From the NCBI GenBank assembly GCA_950295325.1, contig OX485804.1:2356001-2420000 (forward strand): a stretch of 64,000 nucleotides of DNA, in the 5' to 3' direction. Shown here piece by piece: positions 11,464-23,249 of this stretch. Source of the DNA: Polytrichum commune (Eukaryota > Streptophyta > Polytrichopsida > Polytrichales > Polytrichaceae). The position numbers and the translations under genes are program-made. A model generated the notes under the pieces. That model was not told the DNA's origin and did no database searches. It saw only the letters and a program-made list of their open reading frames with translations. Within the stretch, counting starts at the first letter, position 1, and each line of letters begins with the position of its first letter.

Positions 11464-12744
11464 TTTGGAACGCAAAGAGTCAAAGACACTAAATTGCTTA
11501 AAATACGAGGAGCCTACTTGTTAGGGCTCTGGCAAGGGAATTGTCCGCAGCAGCAATACAAATTGTCCATATTTGAAGATCAAACAATTCGGGTACTCGC
11601 CACCTTTTAATACCCCTCCTCATGCAGGGCTGAAATCTAGTGGCCCACAATTTGACAATACAATAAGTCAGAATGATTCTCAAGCTTGATCGTCACCTGG
11701 ATTGATTATTCTCAGGCAGCGTATCCTTCGACTCCCATGCACTCCCCACACCCCATATTACTCCTAGGAATCAAAGTAGCATTAAAAACCTCAAGTGGGC
11801 AACTCCTTTATAATGCCACCCGAAACTTATAACTTATAAGCCAGTGCCCAAACACTTGCACACATAACATAACATATAAACACACCACCCCTAAACTTGG
11901 CATTTCCGAATCACTTGAATCATACCAATAAGCTGCTAATATCCCCAACGCTTATTTTAAGTAGCCACCACAAAGGTAGGACCCCCTGAAGCTTCCAAGA
12001 AACCCAAACTCCCCAAGAGCTCCTATATACAAACATAATTTTCATCACGTCCTGCCCTAGTTTGGGAGGAAGAAAGCCGCCGCATGATAACTTAACGGCT
12101 GCCCATGCCTGCCCCAGCTGCCCTGCAGTGTGTACGTTTGGCAAAGTTTTTGCATGTTTTTGACATTGGACACGCAAAAACTTGCACAAAAATAAAATGC
12201 AGGTCAATTGACATACACGATTTAGAATTTGACATGTGGTGTGACTTGTGAAGAAAAAAAACCACATGTCAATTGACACTTTAGAGATTGAAATGACGCT
12301 AGGCATGTGACATTGAGGTGACATTTTAGGAGAAAAAAAATGTAGATGTCAACTGACATTCATTTTTGTTTTTGAAAACATCGTGTGACACTTTGGATTT
12401 GAAATCGAAACATCAATTGAAAATTTGTCAAACATACACATTGTTGCCCAACCCCCAATCCTCAGCTGCCCAGATCAGCCCCAAAAGTTAAGAGCTTTAT
12501 AGCGTAGTAACCCAAATTAGAAACAATAAGATTGAAAAACATGGAGCCTCATTAGAGGGTGCAATGTTATTATAGCTAGCATGAGCCAACTTATGCTATA
12601 TAAACCCGGCCACCCACAACTGGTCCTAAACTAGCGCTACTGGTCTTCTAAAAACAAGTCGTGTGGGCTAGGGCAGGGGCAGGGCCGGGCTAAATAAATA
12701 AGGCCCATGATAGGGTTTAATTCTAAACCCACCCTAAATTAGGT
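11464..12744. other. Intergenic, no supported gene
   Basis: No protein-like frame. The 134-codon minus-strand frame at 11920-12324 shows no recognisable motif. Between 12170 and 12430 the phrases 'gtcaattgacat' and 'gtcaactgacatt' recur, each partly self-complementary, so this may be a decayed foldback. Confidence 0.4.
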
Positions 12745-12850
12745 GGTGGCTTAGTAGTCATGGAGGGATTAGCACTTGCTCCTTGCATTTAGGCCCACAA
12801 AGCTCAAACTCCAGTTAGCCTCGTGTTTGCAGGCAGTTGCCTTGTTGGGG
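12745..12850 (+). mobile_element. Possible tRNA-derived SINE head
   Basis: GGTGGCTTAGTAGTCA resembles an RNA polymerase III A box and AGCTCAAACTCC a B box, with CACTTGCTCCTTGCATTTAG between them. This layout is known from plant tRNA-derived SINEs. The B box departs from the GGTTCGA core and no 3' tail was found, so the call is tentative. Confidence 0.4.
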
Positions 12851-13912
12851 GAAGAAGAACTTATTTTTAGGCTACCCCTGGAGGCCCTACCCTTTGCATG
12901 ATTTTATATGATGATGATGTTGTCCAGTTTGCACCTTTCTTGTAAAAGAATGTAGTTTTTTTTTCCCCTAGCACTTGGCTGCCCCTTCTTGGAAGGTGCC
13001 CGGTCAGGCCTGCCCCTGTGTTCTCGGGCAGTCCTTTTTCACGATGTTTTCCATATTATTTCGGGCTCGGAGAAAATTAGAATTCTAAAATATAATCATG
13101 GGCAGCACGTGGGCAGCTTGACATGTAAGTTAGGCTATGTATTCCATGAGGTCATGAAAGGAGGTTGCCCCATGAATTACTTGTGTGTTGTGTGGATGAG
13201 CTACTTATTTCATTGGGCAACCTTTAGAAACCTTTAACATTAGCTCACACGGACAACATTTAACATAATGGGGAATCAAATGACAACCAAATTAGTCATA
13301 GAGCTTGGAATAATAGCATCCACGAAATTGGTGTGGCCACAAAAAAGAAAACTTGTAGTTATGAAATTTGTTGAGTTTGGGAGTGTTTGAAAAGCAAGCC
13401 GTTGAATTGAGGTTGAGTTTGTTAGTATTTGGTGTGCCGGTGAGGGGTTTTGAACGGATGACTTCTCTCGCCCTAAATGAAAGATCACTCCCCCTTTCGT
13501 CAATATTTATAGTGGTCCCCTCACTCTTGAGCCGGACGAAAGGGTGGCTTTGTTTTTGTGAATTACTTTGATTTTTTCAACAACAACAACAATAATAATA
13601 ATAATCTAGCAAAAGATATCCAAACCAAAGCATAAAATAATAAAAAATCTCTTTCATTTATTTCTAAACTAAAGTATTCCATGAATGTGATGTATCAAAT
13701 TTAAAAGATTTAATGTTGGATTATAAAAGAAAGAAAGATTGATCATAGCTTGTTGTACTTAGCATGTGAGCATATGGTGATTGGACTCTGACGACTTCAA
13801 AGAAAGAATTGGGTCACACAACCCAAGAGAGAATGTTGCATAAGGGCTAGGCAACCCATGAAGGAATTGTGCAAAGGACTTAGACAACTCCTAGCATATG
13901 GATATATGTATA
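12851..13912. other. Intergenic, no supported gene
   Basis: No protein frame stands out. It contains a CAA/AAT microsatellite at about 13578-13605. Near 13440-13500 the minus strand has CGTTCAAAACCCCT, a B-box-like string, but no convincing A box. Confidence 0.4.
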
Positions 13913-14027
13913 GTTGGAATTAGACAATTCCAATAGAAGCATAGATGAATGCATCAAGTTGGAATTAGGCAATTCCAAGATAAGAATAGATGAATGCATC
14001 GAGTTGGAAATAAACAATTCCAATCGG
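13913..14027. repeat. 45-bp tandem repeat, about 2.5 copies
   Basis: GTTGGAAT or GTTGGAAA starts at 13913, 13958 and 14003, an exact 45-bp period. Each unit holds TTGGAATT and AATTCCAA in inverted order, so every copy can fold. The period is a multiple of three, so frames on both strands read through it as 15-residue repeats. That is a by-product of the period, and there is no other sign of coding. Confidence 0.85.
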
Positions 14028-14059
14028 TGGATTGTGATTGCGCCAAAAGATAGAATATT

Positions 14060-17000
14060 CATACTAGAACCAAAAATAAAGCTACATATAAAATTATTTT
14101 ACGATACGAGAAATACAAAGTTAAAAGGGAGCTCGAGGGAGGAGAAAGGATCTTGTTTGTCTCTCCTATGGTCGGATGGTTCGAGCTCATAGCAATCACA
14201 ATATTGTGATCAAGTTGTAAATTATTTTTCGGAATGTACAAAGTTTGAAAGCTCTCAACACTGGTGTCTCATGTGCACTCGTGCTTGTGCTATTCTTGTA
14301 TAGAAGAGGAACGTGACAATGACCACATAGTTCAAGTGCATATTTGTGATTGCATTACATTGAATATGTAAATAGTGAATGTGGTAAAAATGCACCTCTT
14401 GAAAAAGGTTATTCTCATATATGTGCATAAACAACTTTTTCTATAAAAAAATTGCAATCATATCATAGTTAACCTACTTGGGAGTCATTTTCCATGCATG
14501 CTATGGACAACTATCCACATGTCATATCAAGTGGCACTCCCCCTTGTGGTTTGCATGGTTAAGTGAAGCAATGACTTTTTATTATTATTATTATTATTTC
14601 TCTGTTTTGTTGCCCCCCATTCATCCAACGAGGCTTTGTTGTTGGCAAGATGACATGCAAGCAAAGCCCTAAGGTATATGATGAGGCTATATACCATCTA
14701 AAAACCTTCGTAATAGTGAAATTATCCTAGTGCCAATACAATATTAGGGATATGCATTCTTTCATGGATTGCAATACATGTGTATCATACCAAATGGTCT
14801 TCTATTCCTCCTTTCACATTTGGTCAAGTTGGACATTATTGTGTTAAATATTGTAGAAATCTAATTTCAAAGTGGAGAATGGGTTCTTAGCCTCCCGTGA
14901 AGATCCCAATTTCTTCTTCTTCTTCTTTTTCGGGGGGGGGGGGGGAGGGGGTTGTCTCTCTTGTGGCTATTCTAAGTTTTCTTAGAAAATGAATTGTTCA
15001 ATTTATTCCAATTTCTTTAAGAAAATGATAAAACCCCATAATATACACCCAAGTGGTGTTAACCTTGTGGCACCAAACCACGGGTTATACCACTAAATTA
15101 GTCATTCAATGTCACTAAGGCTTATAAATTGATTGTATGAGCTATTTGTTTGCCCTCCTAGTTTGCCTCGACGTCAAGTTTACAACACATGAAGGACTCG
15201 AAGGAGAAATATTCTATTTAAAATGTACTTAGTATGAAAATATGATAGAGTCTCTTTAGGCTTTGATATAATTCTAGAGGTCAAAATACTCCAAACATCA
15301 ATACCTGCAAGTTTGAAATACTTTGGCACAAATCATCGGTACAACAATGATGAATCACATGGAATGGCATCTCCACAAGTTAATGTATATATTGTACAAC
15401 AAAAACATTACCACCTTGGTCGTTTGTGGTACAAGGCATATACAATGCTTTTCCCCCAGTCGGTAACACCGTGAAACATTGCATGTGTGTTTATTCTCTT
15501 GGATTAACTCCATGATACATGAATATAACACAATGTTGAAGGAGGCGATTGTGGACTCACAGTGTATGTAGGTTTGTACAAGGTTGCAAGGGAGGTCCTC
15601 GCTACTGGATTTGTATCTTACGTTCGGGTGCTTGTTATAAGAATGCTATTGATGGAAGAAGTATGGGACCCATCAAAAAACACTTTAAATTTTCAACATG
15701 CCTTTCATGGTGTAACGTTGCAATAGTCGTTAGTGCATAAGGGTGGAGACTCTCTAAGCTTTGCACTTCAAAGTCCTCATTAGATATGTGGAACTTGACC
15801 ACAAAAGCAAAGAACGTAGATTGCAAAGTGAAACCATAACATTACAATCCTATAATATATCTCATTGAAGAGCCAAGAGAGTACTATAGATTGTTGATGA
15901 TTGTATCCCATTATATACACCCATTCTACTTGAATACGTGTTCTAATTTAGTGCACAATATTGGAATGTCCAAGTTTGTTTTGGAAAAAACCACAACAGA
16001 ACCAATTTGCCCCACACCTTCAAATGAAGTAGCACCAAGTCACTCATGACAAGCAAGACTCACAAAAGGGACACCCCCCTTCACACATGATTTTTCTACG
16101 ATCAATGTCAATCCAACTCAATCAATCATCAACCATGAAAGAGGAAAATAGCCCACAAACAAAGAGGTTCTTTGAATATCTTTTCTAAATCATTATTATT
16201 ATTAGTGCATTTCATATTTCAACAAACAAGTAAACGTAGTCTTAGGTATTTTTCCAACTTTACCTCTATATAATCGTATGTCGATTTTATTGTTGAGGCC
16301 ATTGCACTTTGTCATAATGTTCCAATTATCGTCCCTCAAAACGTTCTCGACATCATACACATGGAAATCAAATTTTTTGATTTGATAAACAAGTTTATGT
16401 GCACAACACCAATTAAAGTGGAGGACAAACCAACATAGGGAAAGGTGAAAACATTGATTATTAATGTAGAACGCAGTTGTTTCTATTTTAAAATAAAAAC
16501 CCCACAATAATGATTAATTTTTTTGAATCCATCTAGTAAACTTAAACTGGGATGAATGAGCAACCAACTTAGAAGACGCAAATTTTTAACTTTTACCCCC
16601 TTGGTAGGTGCTAGGAAACCAAGGCATTCATAGACCTCCAACAAAAGACTTATGTGCCCTAAGTTCCCAACAGCCGAGCTTCAGTACATGAGGTGGAGAA
16701 AGTTACTCCCTAGTAAGATCAAGTGCGTTCCCATCCACAAGCAAACGCGTTCCCAAGGTCCTAATTAGCGGCCCAGGATTAGTGAGGGCCAGGGTTCTAA
16801 TTACTGAGGCAGCATCTTCGCCTCACGTAGATCTAGGGTTGGGGGACGTGATTAGTAACGTCTGCGCTGAGATTAGTGAGAGTAGTCAGACTGTACTGAG
16901 ACCCACTTAACATTAAGGCAATTATTAGTGGGCAGGACCGTTGGGGAATGGGATAATTAGTGAACTCTAGTGAATAGTTAACCCTGGTTAGCTGGAGCCT
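14060..17000. other. Intergenic, no supported gene
   Basis: About 3 kb with no gene-like signal. It holds ATT triplets near 14579-14598, TTC repeats at 14911-14926 and a 14-base G run at 14932-14945. From 16780 to 16980 the motif ATTAGTGA or a close variant recurs about six times at irregular 30-60 bp spacing. Confidence 0.45.
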
Positions 17001-17020
17001 GTGGGATATAACCCTGAGTT

Positions 17021-17040
17021 GGTCAAACCCGGGTTTGACC
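17021..17040. repeat. Perfect 20-bp palindrome
   Basis: GGTCAAACCCGGGTTTGACC equals its own reverse complement. It could be a protein-binding site or the centre of a decayed foldback. TTAGCTGG...GGGTTAGCTT wording on either side suggests weaker extension of the symmetry. Confidence 0.8.
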
Positions 17041-17159
17041 TGGGTTAGCTTAGAACTGAGGTTAAGTTAGGTTTCTGATCCAGTTCCGAATCGAGTCCCA
17101 ATCCCCATGTGGGAGGGAAAATGTTTCGGGGTAAGTACACATTTGTAAGTAATAAAGGT

Positions 17160-17240
17160 GATGTTCCGTACTGGCGCCGGGCTGGGCTGGGCCGGGCCGG
17201 AAAAATAGCGGGCCGGGCCCGGCTTTGGAAAGGGAGGGGA
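17160..17240. other. GC-rich GGGCC/GGCCGG cluster
   Basis: A local block of repeated GGGCTG, GGGCC and GGCCGG, able to form strong stems such as GCCGGGCC with GGGCCGGGC. It lies in AT-rich DNA. It opens several overlapping short frames on both strands, and none is supported as a gene. Confidence 0.6.
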
Positions 17241-17985
17241 GGGGGGTTTCCCTTTGGCTTTTTGGCGGGAGAGTGGATGACATGTTGCCAGAGTATCGGG
17301 GACGGAATATATTTTACCCAATGCTGGGATTGTACTGCTCCAAATACCCCCCCATTTTGATCCGATTTTCCTCTTTCACTTTTTCCCCCTTTGTGCAGCA
17401 ACTAGTTAGAATGGTACGGTAGGTGAAGATTGGCTTGATTTCCTACCCCCTCCCGAGGGGGTAAATACCGTATCACTCTAGCCGCTTGGTCACCTTTCTT
17501 GTCTAATAATCAATTAAAGTGCAAAAGTGAGTTAGGCAACCCAAAAAACAATATTCTAAAACTGGACAGATTCAAGACGTAGCTTTAAACAAGTTAGACA
17601 ATCATCCAAGTCATTTTTTATAATTCATGTATGGTTTTTTCGAATTTCGTCTATGACAGCTACGATTAACCTAAACACTTCCCTTAACCAACACTCCCTT
17701 AACGCTAAAGTTTGTCTTTTACTCGTTTGTCATGGTTTTGGTTGGCAACAACTTTTGCTTTGATTTGATGCAACTTTGTTGGATTCCACTGAATGTCACT
17801 TGCATTGTTGTGATTTTAGGCACGCTTTGAAGGTGGTTTCTTTTTTGGGGGACACTCGACGAAATTAATTTCCCAAAAATTTAGGCACCTTTCAAATTGA
17901 TTACTTTTTTGCCCTAGCTGCTAGAGAGCTACGGTAGTAAAACCAAATGCCATGTAGGTTGTTTATTCATCCCTATTCGGGTTCA

Positions 17986-18464
17986 TTACAATATTTATGT
18001 GTTTAGTGTCACATGCGTACTAGTGTCAATCACCCTATTTTGAGGTGTATGTTAGGTTACACTAATACCAACAACTTCATCATTGGTGTCACCTAATGAC
18101 ACTTGACATTCAAGTGTGCTTACTAATATCTTGGCATGAGTATGTTCAACACCGTTATGAGGTGTATGCATATGTTATATTTATGTATGGTCAACATATT
18201 GACTAAAGTGTAGAAGAAGACACTCGGCATTAGTATGCTCAAGAATATATTCCCCATGCATTCCAAACTGCAAAACTATCGCCTCAAGTAGACGTGCTAC
18301 ACCCAATGTCATAATGTATATAATTTTTCACTTTAATAGTTACTTATGTTGACAAATAGCATGATATTGGCAAATGCAAATCGTGACACTTTCAGACCTC
18401 TAGGCATCTAGTTTAGGCCGTTCGCAAATAATGCACATGACACTAAATACTATAAACAATGTAG
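17986..18464 (-). mobile_element. Family A element, copy A2 (opposite orientation)
   Basis: On the minus strand this runs in the same order as A1 and A3. On the plus strand it reads 'tgtttagtgtcacatgcgta', 'ttgaggtgtatgttaggtta', 'ctaatatcttggcatgagta', and later 'cctctaggcatctag' before CACTAAATACTATAAAC. Its outer few bases are diverged at the left. The length of about 479 bp is slightly below A1 and A3. Confidence 0.7.
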
Positions 18465-19918
18465 TCTAATTCGGGTCCCTGAAACCAACTCAAGGTTTAG
18501 TTTAGCTTCAAATGACAACCTTATCATTTTCACCCTCCCTTGCCCAGGTTTGCCCTCCCCCTTGGTAGTTGTTGTGGACATTCACCTGGTGAAGCTCCCG
18601 GGTTGATCACTTAGCATATTTTCACGTACTATACACCTATGTTCAAAGGGTAATTAAATGGGGGTAATTTGGTGCACAATAGTATTTTTTGGACCCCTTT
18701 AGTTATGAGAATTTTGTTGGCTCTTGATTTAATGGTACCGTAAAGTCAATTATAAATAAATTGTGCATTAAATTTCTTGAAGGGTATGTCTAATTTTTGA
18801 AAATTGTAATAAAAAAAATTAACCTTGAAAGCCCCATTCAAGGTCGATGCAAAAACACATAGCGATGTGGGAAAGAGAATGATAGACCACACAAACACAA
18901 AGACCACAAAAATATAGAGGCACAAACCCTAGTGATTGCACGGATGTAAATAATCCATACTTAGTGGATGAAAACAAACCATTTTCATCAGTTTGTTCTT
19001 TCATACAAGGGACCAATTGTCACATGCAGATATATTTTCCTCCCTTTTTTTTCATGGTTTTCTATTTGTAAAATTAAAGAACAAATGAGAAATAATCAAA
19101 CCCCTTTTCTTTAAAATTTTTTATAAACATGACTCTATATTTTATTAGGGATTTGTCTTCCCTAAAAATGTTCAAACAATTATCTCAAAGTAATAATGAT
19201 GCCCTATGTTTGATCGCACGTGGTTCCCGTAACTCACATTAAGCATTTGCCTCGGGGGATGAATCCTTTGAAATTAATTGGAACACGTGAGAACATAAGG
19301 TGTTCTTTATTTGGGGGGGGGGTACTATATTGGAGCACCCTACTATTATGGAATTTTCTAACACTCACTAACTTTTGAGGATCCTATGGGTAGGTGTTAA
19401 CTCGGTATTTTCTTCATCTTTTACATTGGCATATATAGTAGTTATTAATTGTAGTTTTTGCTAATGTCATGTAAAATCTAACACTTATACATACAAGATC
19501 ATAGTTCACACATCAACACATCAACACATCATGTGGATAATTTACTACATGGCATACACTCTATTCATTCAATACATGGAAATGGTGACAAAATGATTGT
19601 GTTCATGAACAAAAACAAATGCTTCCAAAATTTTGTGTTTAAACACACAATTGCATACAAATATGTAGCATTAGAACACAACCAACCAACACCAATCATG
19701 AAGTTCGCTTAGGGTTCGCACGTTCACATGTGAAGCAATTTTTGTCATTATTCAAGTTCAAGTGGTTTAAACCACTCAATACACATCAACCAACTTTATG
19801 TGCTCAAGATAGAAAGTCCAACCCTAACTCTAATCCCACCGCTCCAAACTATACAATTTTCCAAAAAGATTGCCCCAACCTCTTCCTAAAATCCTACCCA
19901 AAACAATTCAATGAGTAG
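18465..19918. other. Intergenic, no supported gene
   Basis: AT-rich with a 10-base G run at 19313-19322. No coherent frame or repeat boundary was identified. Confidence 0.45.
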
Positions 19919-21085
19919 CTAGGGGTTTGCTAACTCTTGCATTTCCTCAAAGAAAACAATTGTGCAGTTCACATCCACATCATAGTAAGAATCACATAGG
20001 GCATTATGCATAACCTTCAACTCAATGACACCCAACCAAGCTAATGGCTCACATAACATCTGCAAATTTGAGTGGCTTTGATAAGCGGCGGCTCTTCTTG
20101 AACCAACTGGCATTATGCATACATTGGTTGCTCATGTACTCATTTGTTGTCACCCACAATGTCCCTCGATTGTCTACCAATTCCCCAACAAGACTTGACT
20201 TTCTTTGATTCATGATCCCCAACTAGAGGAAATGGTTTTTCCTTCTCATTGGCACCAATTTCATGCACTACATTTAGTATTTGAATGCCTTCTTGATGGT
20301 CAAATGCGATCAAGACAATAGACTTTCCCTTAGAGGCTTGTGATTGGGGATGATAACCAAACTGGAATCCCTTTCTTCGGCACCGATTTCAAACATGCAT
20401 GTTAGACATGAGGTGATTTAATTATTATTTTTGGGCAAAGTGGTTGTGGATTGTGCTCTTGGAATGATCTCTAGTGTTGGATCTAAACTCTTTACAACAC
20501 TCCACACAATACACCTTTACTACACCCACAAAATTATGGTCCAAAGACCTCAAGTGCCATTGGTGATCCTTCATGGTTTTTAGTTTAAGATCTTTCCTAA
20601 GTTTCTTTTTGGCCAACAAGTATCTAGCCATAACCTCAGCACTCACCAATATGGACTTCATGTTAGATGCCACGTGGTTAATGCTTTCACCACTAACTCT
20701 AGAATCATCAAGTGGAGGCAATGGTTAGTCAAAGTCATCAAGAGGGGTAAGATCTTGGATTTCAGCCTCCTCTGCTATGCACTATAAAGTTTGTTGGGAG
20801 TTAGAAAATCTAGGTCAAGCACATGGATGCATTTTTCGCATTCAAGGTTGGGATCAACTACTAGCAAAACATATACACCCATAAAAACTTTATTGACCTC
20901 CTCAAGATTGCAGTTAATTATGCATCTACAGTTAATATCAAAGAATTGAAGGGCCTACCTACAATATGAATATTTTCAACTAGTGGTATGAGTTTTCCAT
21001 ATGTAACGCCCTCAAGACACTTGCAAAGTCCAATAAGCTTTGGACTAGGATAGGCATCAATAAGTGACAACAATTTCAACTTTGA
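19919..21085 (-). pseudogene. Broken protein gene with zinc-finger-like segment
   Basis: Four consecutive minus-strand stretches read as protein-like in different frames: about 20918-21085 (contains LIDAYPSPKLIGLCKCLEG), 20425-20721, 20140-20391 (contains GKSIVLIAFDHQEG) and 19919-20113 (contains RRAAAYQSHSNLQMLCEPLA). The 98-residue piece at 20425-20721 holds Cys72, Cys75, His86, His92 and His94, a plausible zinc-binding cluster, after a Lys-rich helix-like region (AKKKLRKDLKLK). Together they look like one gene that has gained stops and frame changes. I do not recognise the family. It could be a host gene or the remains of a transposon-encoded DNA-binding protein. Confidence 0.45.
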
Positions 21086-22006
21086 AGACACTGCAAACTT
21101 GATTTGTAACCAACAACCTCACAAGCACTGAGTACCTCGAGTTGTAGCTAGTATCGCTCATACATATGCTTCATGTTGTCAACCCCCCCCCCCCTTCCCT
21201 ACTCCTCTATGTCGACACTGCAACTCCATTAGACATAGGTTTCCTTCCCGATCTTCAAAATGTAATACTAGGTGGTGTCGAATCCGTCTTCTAGTTGGAC
21301 CATCAAGTTGATACCAACCTCTATGATACGATACTGAGACCAACGCACTCTATTCCGCTACGAAATCGACCTTTTTGACACCATCTTGATGTACTTCTAG
21401 TCTCACAAGGCTTTCGGCTTCGTGGACTCCAAAGTCAAATTCTTTTCATTTTATCTCATCTCATTACAATGCCACGTTAAGTAAGATTTGTTAGTAGTGT
21501 ACTTGTTGAAAAGGGGGCCTGGTGTAAGTGGAATCCACACTAATTCCGAAACCGGGGTACATAAATTGCTGACAAATAAAGAGGTGTGATCATTGGGTGC
21601 GAGGGTGCTGCAATAGGCATGGCCAGGCACGGTTGGCCTTAGTACATTGATGTTCACGTGAAGCTTTTTGGACGAGGTCAGATTGGGCTAATTGAGTGTC
21701 CAGTATCTCTCGTATACCATTTGATGTAAGTACTCAAGGGGTTAGGATGGGGACGGGAAGCAAAGACAAATGCAATCACTTAGTGCAAATTTGTTTGGTG
21801 TGCAGGCGAAGTTAAAGAGGCAAATGATTATGTTTTGCAATATGCCCCACGCCACGGCACAGGCCATCCTATCCTTGTCCACCAAAAAAATCCTTCTTCC
21901 CCCACAACCGCCTATTGTTGTTGATGTTTGGGAAACACGAGTAAGCGGCTCGGCTCGGGCGCACTTGATTTTTGGGGTTGGATTTTGCACTTGAGGACCA
22001 AATATA
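21086..22006. other. Intergenic, no supported gene
   Basis: Includes a C run near 21183-21194. The 135-codon minus-strand frame at 21742-22149 is partly built from the 99-bp duplication that follows and has no recognisable motif. Confidence 0.4.
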
Positions 22007-22204
22007 GGTTTCGTTCGCACACTACGTAGGATGTCCCCCACCTTCTTCAACCCTTGTGTGATGAGATGTGAAACTACTACATGGATTATCCCAATTAGTG
22101 AGGGAGGTTTCGTTCGCATGCTACGTAGGATGTCCCCCACCTTCTTCAACTCTAGTGTGACGAGATGCGAAACTACTACACGGATTATCCCAATTAGTGA
22201 GGGA
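22007..22204. repeat. Tandem duplication, 2 x 99 bp
   Basis: Two 99-bp units begin GGTTTCGTTCGCA at 22007 and 22106 and end ATTAGTGAGGGAG. They differ at a handful of sites. The unit contains CTACGTAGGATGTCCCCCAC. The period is a multiple of three, which keeps frames open on both strands without implying coding. Confidence 0.9.
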
Positions 22205-22790
22205 GGGCTATTATCGTGTGTGGGAGATTAGTGAAGGTGGTATTACTTTTCTTTTTAGTGCCACCAAAAGATTTGGGAATCGTTGTTCATCCTTTGAACA
22301 ATTTACTGTGATAACTATTCATGGTAGTCATTTTCACTGAAAGTATTGGCACTATTCACTTTTGCAAATAGTTTTTTTAATCACTTTACAAACACCTTAG
22401 AGCACGCATCAATTTTCTCGAAATGTATGGTGAATGAGCATGTACTTATGAATTTAGTATCACTCGATAAGAACTTCAACCCTTGGTAATTTTGAGACTT
22501 GACATAATAGTGCGTGTTTTGGGAATGAGTACCACACCAACCAATTTGGAGAATCAATGGAGTAGGTGATATTATGGATCAATGTTTATGTTATAAGAGA
22601 AGAAGAGAATTTGACCTCCAACCTTTGAGGATTGGGCGTAAACTTTTGGTGGTGTTCGTAAGAGAGTTTGTGTAATTGAGTATTGTCATCGGTTTTCAAT
22701 CTTTTGGCAAAGGCATGTATGTAGGTCTCCGTTTTGTTATTTGGGTCTTTGGTATATAGGTGATGCATGGTATCCATACTCAATATAAAT

Positions 22791-22808
22791 GATGGTATCA
22801 AAGAGCCT
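22791..22808 (+). mobile_element. Possible primer-binding site of an LTR fossil
   Basis: TGGTATCAAAGAGCCTA is close to the initiator-tRNA primer-binding sequence known from plant Copia elements. If real, the bases to its left would be the end of a 5' LTR, but no LTR pair was found and the surrounding DNA is heavily decayed. An old, broken remnant at best. Confidence 0.2.
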
Positions 22809-23147
22809 ACCCAATGAATATCAAAATTGACATTTCAAATATTGATACTTGATGGGTATCACAATATGAGAGAATGTTGGCGATCTTGATTCATTATCTA
22901 GATCGATACCCTCTTATAATCACCTTGATATCATGTGGATTCCACCTATGCATGAAGATTTATGCATGGAATATAGATCCGAATGGTATCAAAAACTAGA
23001 ATACCCTGAACTACATGTACCCTCTAGATATTCAAAAAGAATAGTTCTCATTGAATGTATCCAAGTGGCATCCTAAAAACTAGCACTTGTTCTAACACAT
23101 GTAAAACAAACTCCACCAATTGTTGGGTATAGTGTAGGTGGTACCAC

Positions 23148-23205
23148 TAGGAATTGAACTTGGATCACTTACGTAGCAACTACAAGTATCAACCACCAAA
23201 CTAGA
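23148..23205 (-). mobile_element. tRNA-derived SINE head (Pol III boxes)
   Basis: On the minus strand TAGTTTGGTGGTTGA (A-box-like) is followed about 32 bases later by AAGTTCAATTCC (B-box-like), then TAGTGGTACCACC. The order and spacing match the tRNA-related head of plant SINEs. The body and 3' end could not be delimited. Confidence 0.5.
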
Positions 23206-23249
23206 GGCTGATGCTTATGCTTATAATCTTATATTAGATAACAAAATTT

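Noticed and set aside
14932-14945. Poly-G runs (also near 19.3, 27.5 and 53.55 kb) as quadruplex or regulatory signals
   Set aside because: Isolated homopolymers without grouped G runs; could be mutation or sequencing effects.
21742-22149. 135-codon minus-strand frame
   Set aside because: Part of it is the 99-bp duplication read in frame; the remainder has no recognised motif.
22250-22808. Full LTR element
   Set aside because: Only a primer-site-like string is visible; no second LTR, polypurine tract or protein-coding region was found.
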